From Chenopodium formosanum (taxonomy: Eukaryota > Streptophyta > Magnoliopsida > Caryophyllales > Amaranthaceae): 64,000 nucleotides of DNA. A program made the translations under genes and the position numbers. Positions 23,013-33,314 of the stretch are shown here, piece after piece (the first letter of the stretch is position 1; every line of letters begins with the position of its first letter). The notes under the pieces are model-generated. The model saw nothing but the letters and a program-made list of their open reading frames with translations, was not told the DNA's origin and did no database searches. Location: assembly GCA_024500155.1 (NCBI GenBank), contig CM044874.1, positions 70,789,795-70,853,794 of the forward strand, read 5' to 3'.

Positions 23013-23428
23013 ACTAGCCTTCTAGCCCGTGTAATGCACGGGTTATTCATATAAAATTGTATTGAGAGATAAGAGAGGAGATATTAGTAAGTCATTACAG
23101 GGTATAATATGTAATCGGAAACATGATTAAAGAAATTTAAGTTTTAGAACTTTAATCGAAAAGGAGGCTTAAATAGAAGGTGGAAGAGCTAAAATTAAAG
23201 AGAATAGGAAAAAATTGAATTAAAGGGGAGAGATGAAGATGAAGAGATGAAGTGTGTATGAAAAATAAAGTACTATAAGTTTAATGAAAGAATTAAAAAA
23301 CTGGTGTAATAAAAAATTAATAGTGTAAGATGACATGTGGCACTATGGTTAGAGAAGTGTAATAGAATGGATGGAGACATGTGCCTTTCTTAGTTTCTTG
23401 GTTATAGTTTTTAAATACTAAGTAAAGA
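23013..23428 (-). mobile_element. Small non-autonomous Helitron
   Basis: Read on the minus strand it starts TCTTTACTTAGTATTT at 23428 and ends with a hairpin (CCCGTGCATTACACGGG) followed by CTAGT at 23013. The flanking bases are A before the start and T after the end, as expected for Helitron insertion between A and T. About 416 bp, no open frame. Confidence 0.82.
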
Positions 23429-23583
23429 TTTAACGACTACTTTTTTCGTTATTTTTTACTTGACCTGATTTGACTTTTATACTCTTCACCACCTCTCCTT
23501 TGATCGTCTTTTGAAAATAATAAGTAAGGGAAAACATATTCATGTGTGATATTTTTGAATTCGTCTAAATAAGAACTATCATA

Positions 23584-23674
23584 CTACATCCGGTCCAATT
23601 TACTCGCAAGAATGGGGTATTATTTATGAGGCATAAAATATTCCTTTGTTGCGAGTAAATTGAACCGGAGGTAG
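23584..23674. mobile_element. Stowaway-like MITE, 91 bp
   Basis: TA-flanked element with near-perfect inverted ends: CTACATCCGGTCCAATTTAC at the left and the complement GTAAATTGAACCGGAGGTAG at the right. TA at 23582-23583 and 23675-23676. Confidence 0.82.
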
Positions 23675-23691
23675 TAATATATACCGTAATA

Positions 23692-23776
23692 CCTCTGTTA
23701 ATTATTATGTGCAACTTTGGGGTATTATTTGTGAGATATAAAATATTCCAAAGTTGCACATAATAATTAACGGAGG
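23692..23776. mobile_element. Second Stowaway-like MITE, 85 bp
   Basis: Only 17 bases after the first. Inverted ends CCTCTGTTAATTATTATGTG and the complement, ending CGGAGG; TA at 23690-23691 and 23777-23778. Both elements share the inner words GGGGTATTATTTRTGAG and CATAAAATATTCC-like text, so they are related. Confidence 0.8.
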
Positions 23777-24169
23777 TAGTAACTTTTATAATTTTTACTT
23801 ATAGAGAATTAAAGTTATTGATCGTTAAGGTTTTGCAATGGCATGCGTGATAAAAGAAACATGTCAAGTAAAAAAAAAAAAGATAAAGTAATTAATAGTA
23901 GATAAAAATTAGTTGTTAAATTAACGGCAAATATTATGAGTGTTTGAAGTATAAAAATACAATAATCCATACATCCATACAAATCATTTTAAAAGTAATC
24001 AAAATTTTACAAAAGCTACTTGCTGTTTTTGAAAAGCTAATATTTTTAAGTATGGGAAAACTATTAAGGCCTCGGTACACTTGTTAGTTGTTACACATGC
24101 TAATTCAAAAAAAAAAAATAAAAAAAAATAAATAATTAGTACTTGTAATCAATCAATAATCAATGAATA

Positions 24170-25553
24170 ATCAATAACTATATACTAAAGGCGAAACCTA
24201 CAATTGTCATTTCATGGTTAAAAATATTCCCCTTTTTTTTCCTTTTTTTTTTTCCGTTTTTTATGACATTTATTTTATAACCTATAATAATAGTTATTTT
24301 CATTTTGACAACATATTTAATTAATTCAATTATACTCAAATTTTTTGTACATATATTTTAGGAAACTTTTAGTTACAAAAATACTAACATACATTTTATA
24401 ACATTTATATTAGGTATTGTAATATATTATTTTCCAAGATTATTATAATATTATCACTATCAATTTTTTTCTCCGACTTTTATCATTTGAGAATAAAATT
24501 TATTTTAACTAAAAAATAATTTTGGTACCATACTTTGTATAAATCTTAAAATTATATAACGTTTATAAGAACAGAATCATTTTCGTTATAGTATAAATAA
24601 CATATATTGGAAAATTAAATCTAATTATCAATAACTCTATACTAAAGGCGAAACCTAGAATGACAATTGTCATTTCATGGTTAAAAATATTCCCCTTTTT
24701 TTTCTTTTTTTTTTTTTTTTTTTTTTTTCCGTTTTTTATGGCATTTATTTTATAACCTATAATAATAGTTATTTTCATTTTGACAACATATTTAATTAAT
24801 TCAATTATACTCAAATTTTTTGTACATATATTTTAGGAAACTTTTAGTTACAAAAATACTAACATACATTTTATAACATTTATATTAGGTATTGTAATAT
24901 ATTATTTTCCAAGATTATTATAATATTATCACTATCAATTTTTTTCTCCGACTTTTATCATTTGAGAATAAAATTTATTTTAACTAAAAAATAATTTTGG
25001 TACCATACTTTGTATAAATCTTAAAATTATATAACGTTTATAAGAACATAATCATTTTCGTTATAGTATAAATAACATATATTGGAAAATTAAATCTAAT
25101 TATCAATAACTATATACTAAAGGCGAAACCTAGAATGACAATTGTCATTTCATGGCTAAAAATATTCCCCTTTTTTTTCCGTTTTTTATGACATTTATTT
25201 TATAACCTATAATAATAGTTATTTTCATTTTGACAACATATTTAATTAATTCAATTATACTCAAATTTTTTGTACATATATTTTAGGAAACTTTTAGTTA
25301 CAAAAATACTAACATACATTTTATAACATTAATATTAGGTATTGTAATATATTATTTTCCAAGATTATTATAATATTATCACTATCAATTTTTTTTTTCC
25401 GACTTTTATCATTTGAGAATAAAATTTATTTTAACTAAAAAATAATTTTGGTACCATACTTTGTATAAATCTTAAAATTATATAACGTTTATAAGAACAG
25501 AATCATTTTCGTTATAGTATAAATAACATATATTGGAAAATTAAATCTAATTA
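24170..25553. repeat. Three tandem ~460-bp units with Helitron-like starts
   Basis: Units begin at 24170, 24627 and 25102 with ATCAATAACTVTATACTAAAGG and are nearly identical for about 450 bases. They differ mainly in a T-run near position 75 (longest in unit 2). TC...ATACTAAAGG is a form seen at Helitron 5' ends, but no hairpin plus CTAG end is found after unit 3, so this looks like an array of 5' segments. Confidence 0.85.
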
Positions 25554-25683
25554 CTCTAAATAATTATGTGATTATTTAAAAATAAAAGCCTTTACTACTC
25601 ACAAAAAAATATTTTAAAAAAAGTTGAATAGGGAATACTAATTATCGTAAAGTATAATAAAATCAATACAAATTCTTAAATGG

Positions 25684-26101
25684 ACTTGGTTCACACTAAC
25701 TTATTGTGGACCACCAACCTTAGAGACAATATGATTGTTTAATTAATAAAGAAAATGTCACTATATTAAAATAAAAGTTATTATATTAAAATAAAAGTTA
25801 GTGTGAGATTATAAAAGCTATAAGAGGTTGATTTTTTTAATGAAATTTTTAATATAATGGTCATATTGGTCAATATGAATAATAAAGATTACTACATACT
25901 CCGTTTATTAAATTTAGGTCACTATTCAACATAATGCCGTACTTTAAATTCATAATAACATTAAAAAGGTCACACAAGTTTTAAAAAAAGTACTATGTTA
26001 AAATAAGGTTACTATGTTAAAATTAGGGTCACTATGTTTAAATATTACGTCAGTTATGTGTATAAATCTTAGGTCCACAATAATATTATTGTGAACCAGG
26101 T
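25684..26101. mobile_element. MITE with 29-bp inverted ends
   Basis: Left end ACTTGGTTCACACTAACTTA...GTGGACC (25684-25712) is the imperfect complement of GGTCCACAATAATATTATTG...CAGGT (26072-26101). The interior is AT-rich with short ATTAAAATAAAAGTTA duplications. I could not find a clean target duplication. Confidence 0.6.
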
Positions 26102-26314
26102 ACACGCAAAATTCTCTGTAAAATCAATTAATTTTTTCATATTATGCTGGTCAAAGTATGTCAACAATGTAAGGATAAATGTATATGAGTTTGTATATGG
26201 CTTCTAACCTAAGCTAATTATATTTTAATTCTCTTATATAAAACCTTATAGCTTCTAAATTTCTATTAATATAATTATTTTCTTATACAATTCAATTCAA
26301 TAACCATTACTTAT

Positions 26315-26944
26315 GGATGATTTACGAAAGTATGGTTATTTTAAAACTTATTTACACTTTTGCGTCTGAATGAAACTTAATTACGAAATCACTGTCCACG
26401 TAGGCTCGGATAAGTTTTTATTTTATTTTTTTATTTTTCAAAGTAAAACCGCTACCTCAAGTAGCGGTTTATGTACTAAAACCGCTACTTGAGGTAGCGG
26501 TTTTACCCTTCATAAATTGATTAAATGTATCTTTACTTAGAGTACTAATGACAAACTGCTACCTCAGGGCTTGTTTGGCATCGTTTTTGGTTTTCAGTTT
26601 TCTGTTTTTTTTTTAAAACTAAAAACCAAAAACAGTAAACAAGAAAAAGGTGTTTCCACTTTTCTATTGTCAGTTTTCAAAATTATCACGATTTTAATAA
26701 TCTAAATATTTTTTGATTCATTATGTGACATATATTGTATACTTTTAAAAAACCAAAAACAAAAAAAAACAGAAAACCACAACGATGCCAAACGAACCCT
26801 CAAGTAGCGGTTTTAGACTATAACCGCTACTTAAGGTGACAGTTTGTCTCTAAAGAAAAAAATTACCCCCAAATGTATCTCCAAGCCTACGTGGACTATA
26901 TTTTCGTAAATGAGTTTCGTTCCAATGCAAAACCGTAAATAATC
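26315..26944. mobile_element. Second copy of the Mutator-type MITE, interrupted
   Basis: Aligned with 20218-20601 along its length, including the CCGCTACCTCAAGTAGCGG inner palindrome. It is interrupted by a 233-bp MITE at 26567. Its right end is shortened by a deletion between two AAATAA words, so the terminal sequence and target duplication are lost on that side. Confidence 0.85.
26567..26799. mobile_element. MITE nested in the Mutator-type MITE, 233 bp
   Basis: Inverted ends of 19 bases: GGGCTTGTTTGGCATCGTT and the complement of GGGTTCGTTTGGCATCGTT. TCA flanks both sides (26564-26566, 26800-26802). The copy at 20218 keeps the empty site CTACCTCAAGTAGCGG, proving both ends. A 3-bp duplication and GGGCTTGTTTGG end point to a PIF/Harbinger (Tourist) type. 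Confidence 0.88.
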
Positions 26945-26949
26945 AAATT

Positions 26950-27789
26950 ATTTTATTACAAATAATTTTTTTGGATAAATTATTGTTGAATTAAAACCAT
27001 TATTTATAATTTATTTGTTGTAAAATTAAATTATATGGATGTGCATGGCTCACATTGATCGTACTCCATCTAATGGTTCACATTCCACCTGCTCTCATTA
27101 ATGACATTTTCGTAATTTTGCTGTTTTCAAACATTTTTTTAGTTTTTTTTTAACTTCTAAGGTAATTTCATTTACTTTAAGACTGATTTCATTTACTTTA
27201 ACTAAATTTTCATTTCCTTTTGAGAAATAAAACTGGAAACTACTTTATAAAGTTAAAATATTACAAAAATGCCATTAATAACACGGGAAGCATGTGAGTC
27301 GTTCGATTAACATGATCTAAGGGCCTAGATTAATTCCTAGCTCTTATTTTAGTGTTTGTTCTCATTATAACTTGGTTTTATGGTAAAATCCAATTTTCAA
27401 ACTTTTTTATGGTGTTAAAATAAAAGGTTTTTTTTATGGTATTAAAAAGCAATTTTGTGCTTTTTTGGGTGTTAAAAGTCAATTTTTCTCGACAATTATA
27501 TATATATATAGATACATAGATACATGCGGACCTAGGAAGGCACAAAGGGTAGCTTATGCTACCCCTGGACAAGAGAAGGAAAAAAAAGAGTTGATCAAAG
27601 AGAATTGTTATTATAAATAAGTATTCTCTTTGATTCAACCATAGCAAATTAATTGTATCTATATTGTCGCCCGTGCTTTCTGTTTCAAAGGTCTCTTGAT
27701 TTTTTTTGCTTCTTTAACTAAAAGTCTAGAAGAGACCTGTTCACAACAGATCCGTTTGAGTTTTTTTTTATTTTTTTTACCTAAAAAGG
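26950..27789. other. AT-rich intergenic stretch with small foldbacks
   Basis: No gene. A TA microsatellite lies at about 27498-27512, and an imperfect palindrome around TTGATCAAAGAGAAT / ATTCTCTTTGATTCAA lies at 27592-27640. A weakly inverted pair with CATTAATGACATTTT / AAAATGCCATTAATAACA (27095 and 27268) may mark an old MITE. Confidence 0.5.
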
Positions 27790-27794
27790 TAATG

Positions 27795-28599
27795 TGTTAG
27801 GAATATAGGAAAATATATTATTGTGATAATATGGAATATAATTTCCATATATATCTTATGATATTATATTTAGGATAATAATATATGTTAGTGATATTTT
27901 AAGATAGATTTATGGAAGTTTATATGATAGAGTTTATATTGTGTAGGTTATCTTTTGTAGGCTATAAATAATAGCCAAGATCATCAATACAATTCAAGCT
28001 ATTCTCTCATAAATAATTTAGCATTGTATCAAAGCTAGCGTGACACAAAGGTCACGGGTTCGAATCTCATCCACCCCTCATTCAAAGTGGAATTAATTCG
28101 CAGCAGGTATGGATGGGCCTGTGTTGCATCCACATTTCAAGCTCAAATGGCCTTTCAAGTAATAGAGTATAAAACATATTCCTGGGCCTCAACCATCAGC
28201 TTAAGCTTTTGGTTGAGATGGTCCTTTAACATGGTAGCAAAAGTTCATTTTTTTTAAAAAAAATAAAAAAATAAAAAATTGAAGGTGACATCAACAGAGA
28301 GGTGCAACTCGATCGACTTCAACAAAGTGCGAATTTCCAATCGTAACGTTCGTGTTACCGCCGTTACGATTGCGGGAGGGTGTTAGGAATATAGGAAAAT
28401 ATATTATTGTGATATATTTTCCATGTAGATCTTATTATATTATATTTAGGATAATAATATATCTTAGTGATATTCTAAGATAGATTTATGGAAGTTTATA
28501 TGATAGAGTTTATATTGTGTAGGTTATCTTTTGTAGGCTATAAATAATAGCCAAGATCATCAATACAATTCAAGCTATTCTCTCATAAATAATTTAGCA
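27795..28599 (+). mobile_element. TRIM (miniature LTR retrotransposon), 805 bp, TSD TAATG
   Basis: Two LTRs, 27795-28023 and 28381-28599, both TGTTAGGAATATAGG ... AATTTAGCA, are flanked by TAATG at 27790-27794 and 28600-28604. After the left LTR, TTGTATCAAAGC (28024-28035) resembles a primer-binding site for initiator tRNA-Met. Before the right LTR, GCGGGAGGG is the polypurine tract. Each LTR has GGCTATAAATA. The 357-bp interior codes for nothing. The left LTR has about 10 extra bases near 27815, the main difference between the LTRs. Confidence 0.95.
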
Positions 28600-28604
28600 T
28601 AATG

Positions 28605-30301
28605 TTTTGAACTACTTTAAATTTGATCATTGTATTATATTGATAACCAAAATATAAATTATTATTTCATACATGTAAAATAAAAATTTATATACCAAAA
28701 TAAATGTTTAAAATATAAAGGCGGTATATAATAACTCATTCTAACCCTTTTTTCACTTATTATTCAATGGCTCAGCGCTACCCCTATTTAAAAATCCTCC
28801 TCCGTTACCCCCTTATCCCCGCCGCGACCACCTACCCCTCTCGATGAAAAATTGAAAAGATTTCATCTCGTCCCCTGATTTTAATAACAATAAGCCCCAA
28901 CACCCACATTTACAAAACAAGAATGGTGTTCAAAATCCAGCAAAGTACACTACTGGATTGATGAGCAATACTTTTAGCATAACCTATACAACAATATGCA
29001 TTGCTCTTAACCCCACATTCTATAGCAAAACAACTGCCATGAGTATCAAACAGAGTCTCTTTATTTATAAAGGCTAAAACTATCTCAAAGTTGAATAAAG
29101 CTAAAACCTTACAATTCTAATAAAGAACAACTTCAGAGATTCAAATAGTCAACATAAACATTTAAATGTCATAATAAATATTATCCATAATTACATTCAT
29201 AATTAGAAAGCCATTTGTGTTGCCTTGTTCATCTTGCAATCTGACTCGCCTGACATCAAACTCTCTTATGGCCTGTTTGGTATTGTGGATTTCATTTTAA
29301 ATGACGGAATTGGGCCAAATAGGTTGTTTGGCTATAATAAGAATTTGGATTTGTAATTGGGCCAAATCCAAGGTATGTAAGAAATATGGCCATTTGAAAT
29401 CCATTATCAAATCACGTCATTTCAAATCCAATTTGTTTCTCATCTCACTCCTTCTCTCTCCACGATACTCTCTGAGAAAATTTTTCCCTAAATCCTTGCT
29501 CTCTCTCCTACCTCTCTCCTGTGCCGCCATTAGAGAAGCTGAGGTCAAGCTTTTTCTCTATCTCCAATCTCTTTCCTCAGGTATGCTCTATCTCTCTCCA
29601 ATTTGTTGCTTAATCCTATAATCTAATGCTCAGATTATTGTAGTTTATTAGTTGCAATTCTTAACCCTAATTTCTGTAATTTGATGAGATTTGTCAATTT
29701 AATCAACCCTAATTTTTGCAATTTGGTGAGAAATAGCACTGATGGCTGCGATTGTATTATTGATCCAAAATATGATTGAATTATTGAAAACCTATCAAAA
29801 GCTCTTAAAACAAAGCTAAATTCCAGCCATGTAACTCGGATTTGAATCGAACACTGAAATTGATCTGACAAGCCGTTTTTTATGTTGTAAAACAGATGTG
29901 TTGGTATTAAAGCGTTGTAGTTTGGTCTTTTGAGTGACATTGGGGATTAATGGAGGTTTAACATTGCTTGACTTTGGAACTAGATGTATTGCAAGGAAAC
30001 AAGTAACTCTTACCTAAATAGCACTGAGTTTGATTTGCATTTTTTTTTTCGTGATTTGTGTTGGTAGTTTAATTAAATAGCACTGACTTGATTAAATAGG
30101 GTGGTTGTTCGATTTTATAGCTGCCTTTGTTGAATGATTTGATGCTTGAATTTTGTAAAGAAAGATACTATTGAATTGGCTTACAAGCTGTTGATTAAAA
30201 AGTTGTTGCTTACAAGTTGTTAATGATACTATTGAATTGGCTTAAGATAAGCAAAGTCTGAGTTTGGGTATTGTTTATTCTTCCAGCTCATAATTGAAAA
30301 G
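28605..30301. other. Left flank of the Harbinger remnant
   Basis: No gene supported. At 29271 TGGCCTGTTTGGTATTGTGG resembles a PIF/Harbinger terminal repeat, just after TTA, so the element's left end may be here, 1 kb before its transposase. No matching right end was found. Confidence 0.5.
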
Positions 30302-31566
30302 ATGTCAGAGGAAGTCTCTACCCGGGAGTCCCTAAAACATGTAAGGGATGATGACGAAGATATGGAGTTTATTGTCGTAGTTATAGGTTTTATTATGATA
30401 GTAGTAGGTGCATGTTATGGTCAAAAGTATAGGCTTAAGGAGGTAACATGGAATGAGCATGAGCGTGCCTTAACTAGAGCTACTTGGATGAACACTTTAA
30501 AAAATGATAGGATTTGTCGAGAGCAATTAAGGCTTGACATAAGTTGTTTTAATAAATTATGTCATATATTGCAAACTAAGGGAGGTTTAAAGACAACAAG
30601 AAATGTCACGGTAAAAGAGATAGTTGCATTGTTTCTTCATATTCTTTCCCAAGATTTGAAAAATAGAACAATTCAAGCTATCTTTGCCCGTTCTGGAGAG
30701 ACCGTGAGTCGTCAATTCCATATGTCTTACCTAAGTTATGTATTGTGAAATATAATGCTAGGGTGTTGTTGGAGCTCTTGATGGAACACACATTAAGATG
30801 ACCGTCCCTATTGAGGATCGTCCTCGCTATCGAGATAGGAAAGGTGACCTTAGTACTAATGTCTTAGTGGCTTGTGATTCTAATCTTCGTTTCACATATG
30901 TCTTACCTGGTTGGGAAGGGTCCGCATCAGATCCTCGTGTGCTTCGTGATGCATTAAGGAGGCCTAATGGGCTTAAAATACCAAGAAGTAAGAGTTTAGA
31001 TTTTTGTTTTTTTCCTCATAACTTAGTAATTTTATATTGAATCTTATATGATTAATCTAATATTTGATAATGCAGACAAATACTTTCTTGTGGATTTGGG
31101 CTTTTCAAACTGTGAGGGATTTTTAGCTCCTTACAAAGGAACCCGTTATCATTTAAATTTGTGGCGGGGAAACACTCCAACAAATTATATGGAACTTTTC
31201 AATTTACGACATTCCTCTGCCTGAAACACTATTGAGAGGGCTTTTGGGTTGTTGAAGAAACGTTGGAGCATTCTTAGGGATCCTAGTTTTTTTGGGAAAA
31301 AGACTCAAATTAGGATAATTAATGCATGTTTCATCCTCCATAACTTTTTAAGAGAGGAAAAAATGGAAGAAACGACTCTTATGCAAGAGGTAGAACAAGA
31401 TTTGTTAAATATGGAAGTAATCGATGTAGAAGAGGGAGAAGAAGAAGAAGAAGACTATATTACCAGTGCTCGGTCAACAAAAGAGTGGAATGAGTTTAGG
31501 GATAGACTTGCCAAGAAGATGTTTAAAGAGTATCAAGGGAGGAGACTTCGAATTTTGACTACTTAA
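30302..31566 (+). pseudogene. PIF/Harbinger transposase (HARBI1-like), broken
   Basis: The DDE transposase of a Harbinger element, which would cut and paste DNA at TWA targets. ATG at 30302; the N-terminal part has WMNTLKNDRICREQLRLD and the helix-turn-helix-like IFARSGETVSRQFH. About 40 residues normally following are missing (30722-30760). The first catalytic D is in GALDGTHI (30773 on), the second in YFLVDLGF after an intron (30988-31075, GT-AG), and the E in NTIERAFGLLKKRW. TGA at 31222-31224, just before that E, interrupts the frame. The end is an acidic stretch and a KEWNEFRDRLAKKMF helix. The deletion and stop make it inactive. Confidence 0.9.
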
Positions 31567-31893
31567 TGAAATGGATAATAGGTGATTAATGGTTTTGATT
31601 TCTTAGGCTATATTTACTGTGGTTCTGTTGTTTCTTATCTATTTACTACTGCCATGTGCATTTTTTGCTATTAGGATGTACAAATACTTTCTGTTTCTTT
31701 TATTCAGCCTAAACTGCTATGGACTCAGCTCACCCCTGTCAATGTAACAGTATAATTCAGAGAGTTACATGACTGCATATTAATGTTTTCATCACATTTT
31801 TATTTATTTATTTATTTATTTTATTATTTTTTTATTTTTTTTGTTGCTTATCTTGGCTGTCTGCTAATGTTTACATTGTGATATTTAGGAACA

Positions 31894-32116
31894 ATGACTT
31901 CTAAAAGACAAGGCAAACAACCTATGGGTCCTCCTAATAGAAGAGGATATGTTTCGTGGAATTCAAAAATGGATAGATACTTACTTCTACATTGTTTGAG
32001 CAAATAAATGAAGGGAACAAGGGTGATGGAGATTTCAAGTCACAAGCATATCAAGCCGTGGTTGACAAGTTAAGGGCTGACTTGGGCATGTCTATAATTG
32101 TAGATCATAGGCATAG
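31894..32116 (+). pseudogene. Myb/SANT-like second protein of the Harbinger element, fragment
   Basis: ATG at 31894 begins MTSKRQGKQPMGPPNRRGYV, then WNSKMDRYLL. The reading shifts frame near 31986 and continues as FEQINEGNKGDGDFKSQAYQ and VVDKLRADLGMS. This is the Myb/SANT-like ORF1 type that accompanies PIF transposases and helps them bind ends. It is frameshifted and stops short of the usual C-terminal part. Confidence 0.72.
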
Positions 32117-32149
32117 CTTTGCATCTTATGAAAGAAGATAATAAAGATT

Positions 32150-33104
32150 GAAAAAGTGAGATAAAATGGAAAGAGTTCACTGATTATTAGCAATGTTTAA
32201 GAAAAGAATCTTATTAATCTCCAGCTTGTAAAATCATGTATATTGCCTCTTTATGTACTTTTGTTTATGGTGATTATTGTAAGCTCTCCATATTCAACTT
32301 TCATAACTTCTAATAATTTTATCATATAGAACCGCGATTTTTTACAAGAATGTACGTCCAAGTTCTAGCTTTACCCAATCTTTATCATGAATTGCATTGG
32401 TAATCTATCATTAGTCATGTGTAATTAAGCTTTCAAACTAGTCTTTGATAAAATGTTTAATGGAAGCAACATAAATGTAGCCTTTGTAGTTTGTATGTAA
32501 TACACTTCCTTTGTCTATCCTGAAGTAACTATTATTGTCACGTTTTCTATGATAGTAATGGTTTGTGATTGACTCCTAAATATCCTTATACTGTGAGGGG
32601 TTAGTTAAAACAATGAAACAACAGAAGGAGTTATTGATTTCATTTAAGTATACTTTAACTTATGATGCTTACTTCTTATTTACTTACTGATAATCCTAAT
32701 ATATACCTTTCATTTTCGTATATAATAAATGTGCTCTCTTTTAGTAAACTAGCAAAAATTGAGAAGTCTTGTTGTTCACTCTAAATTAGGTGTGAGCAAA
32801 GATGGTGTGATGCGACACTTCTTTCACTGTATAATATTAAAAAATTCGGGAAAAAATAAATTAAAAAAGAGGTGCTGGAAAGATTACCTGTATAATATCT
32901 GGGTAGCAAGATGATCCACAAAGTGCAGATACATGATTATCATCATTGTCCTCATGCTTGCTTTCGTCAATCGCCATTGTTAAACCTGACTTCTGCTTAA
33001 TCTCCTCTTCAATCGCCATTGTTAAACCTGACGATAGAGTTTTCAGTTTTGTGTCTAATTGTATATAATAGAGTTTTATATTGGTTAGGTTATTATCTTA
33101 TACA
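32150..33104. other. Intergenic, with a possible orphan minus-strand exon
   Basis: No full gene. On the minus strand, 33024-32891 reads MAIEEEIKQKSGLTMAIDES then DNHVSALCGSSCYPDIIQ and is followed by GTAATC, a possible splice donor. I do not recognise it. It contains an exact 23-bp direct repeat (CAATCGCCATTGTTAAACC..., 32968-32990 and 33010-33032). Confidence 0.35.
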
Positions 33105-33314
33105 TATTTTACAATTAATCTCGTTTATTTGTACTAGTAAAAAAGTGATTTAATATTGTCCGTGTAAAATTAACCCTAATCATATCATATCGTTAGGCCC
33201 TGTTCTTTTGGACTTATTTTCAATTTAACTCAGAACAACAGGGCTTTAGAAAACAAAGATTTTTACTTGTCAGCTTTATTCTTCATGTTCTAATGCCTAA
33301 CATAAATTTTATAG

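Noticed and set aside
24170..25553. Regular repeats considered as a CRISPR-like or centromeric satellite array
   Set aside because: Plant nuclear context; the units are contiguous with no spacers, and only three copies are present. Helitron-type starts explain them better.
28057..28066. GGTTCGAATC, like a tRNA B box
   Set aside because: It lies in the TRIM interior. No A box at the right distance and no cloverleaf with an acceptor stem can be drawn.
29301..29621. 106-codon plus-strand frame before the Harbinger transposase
   Set aside because: Serine/leucine-rich translation of a CTCTCT-rich leader, with no similarity to Harbinger proteins.
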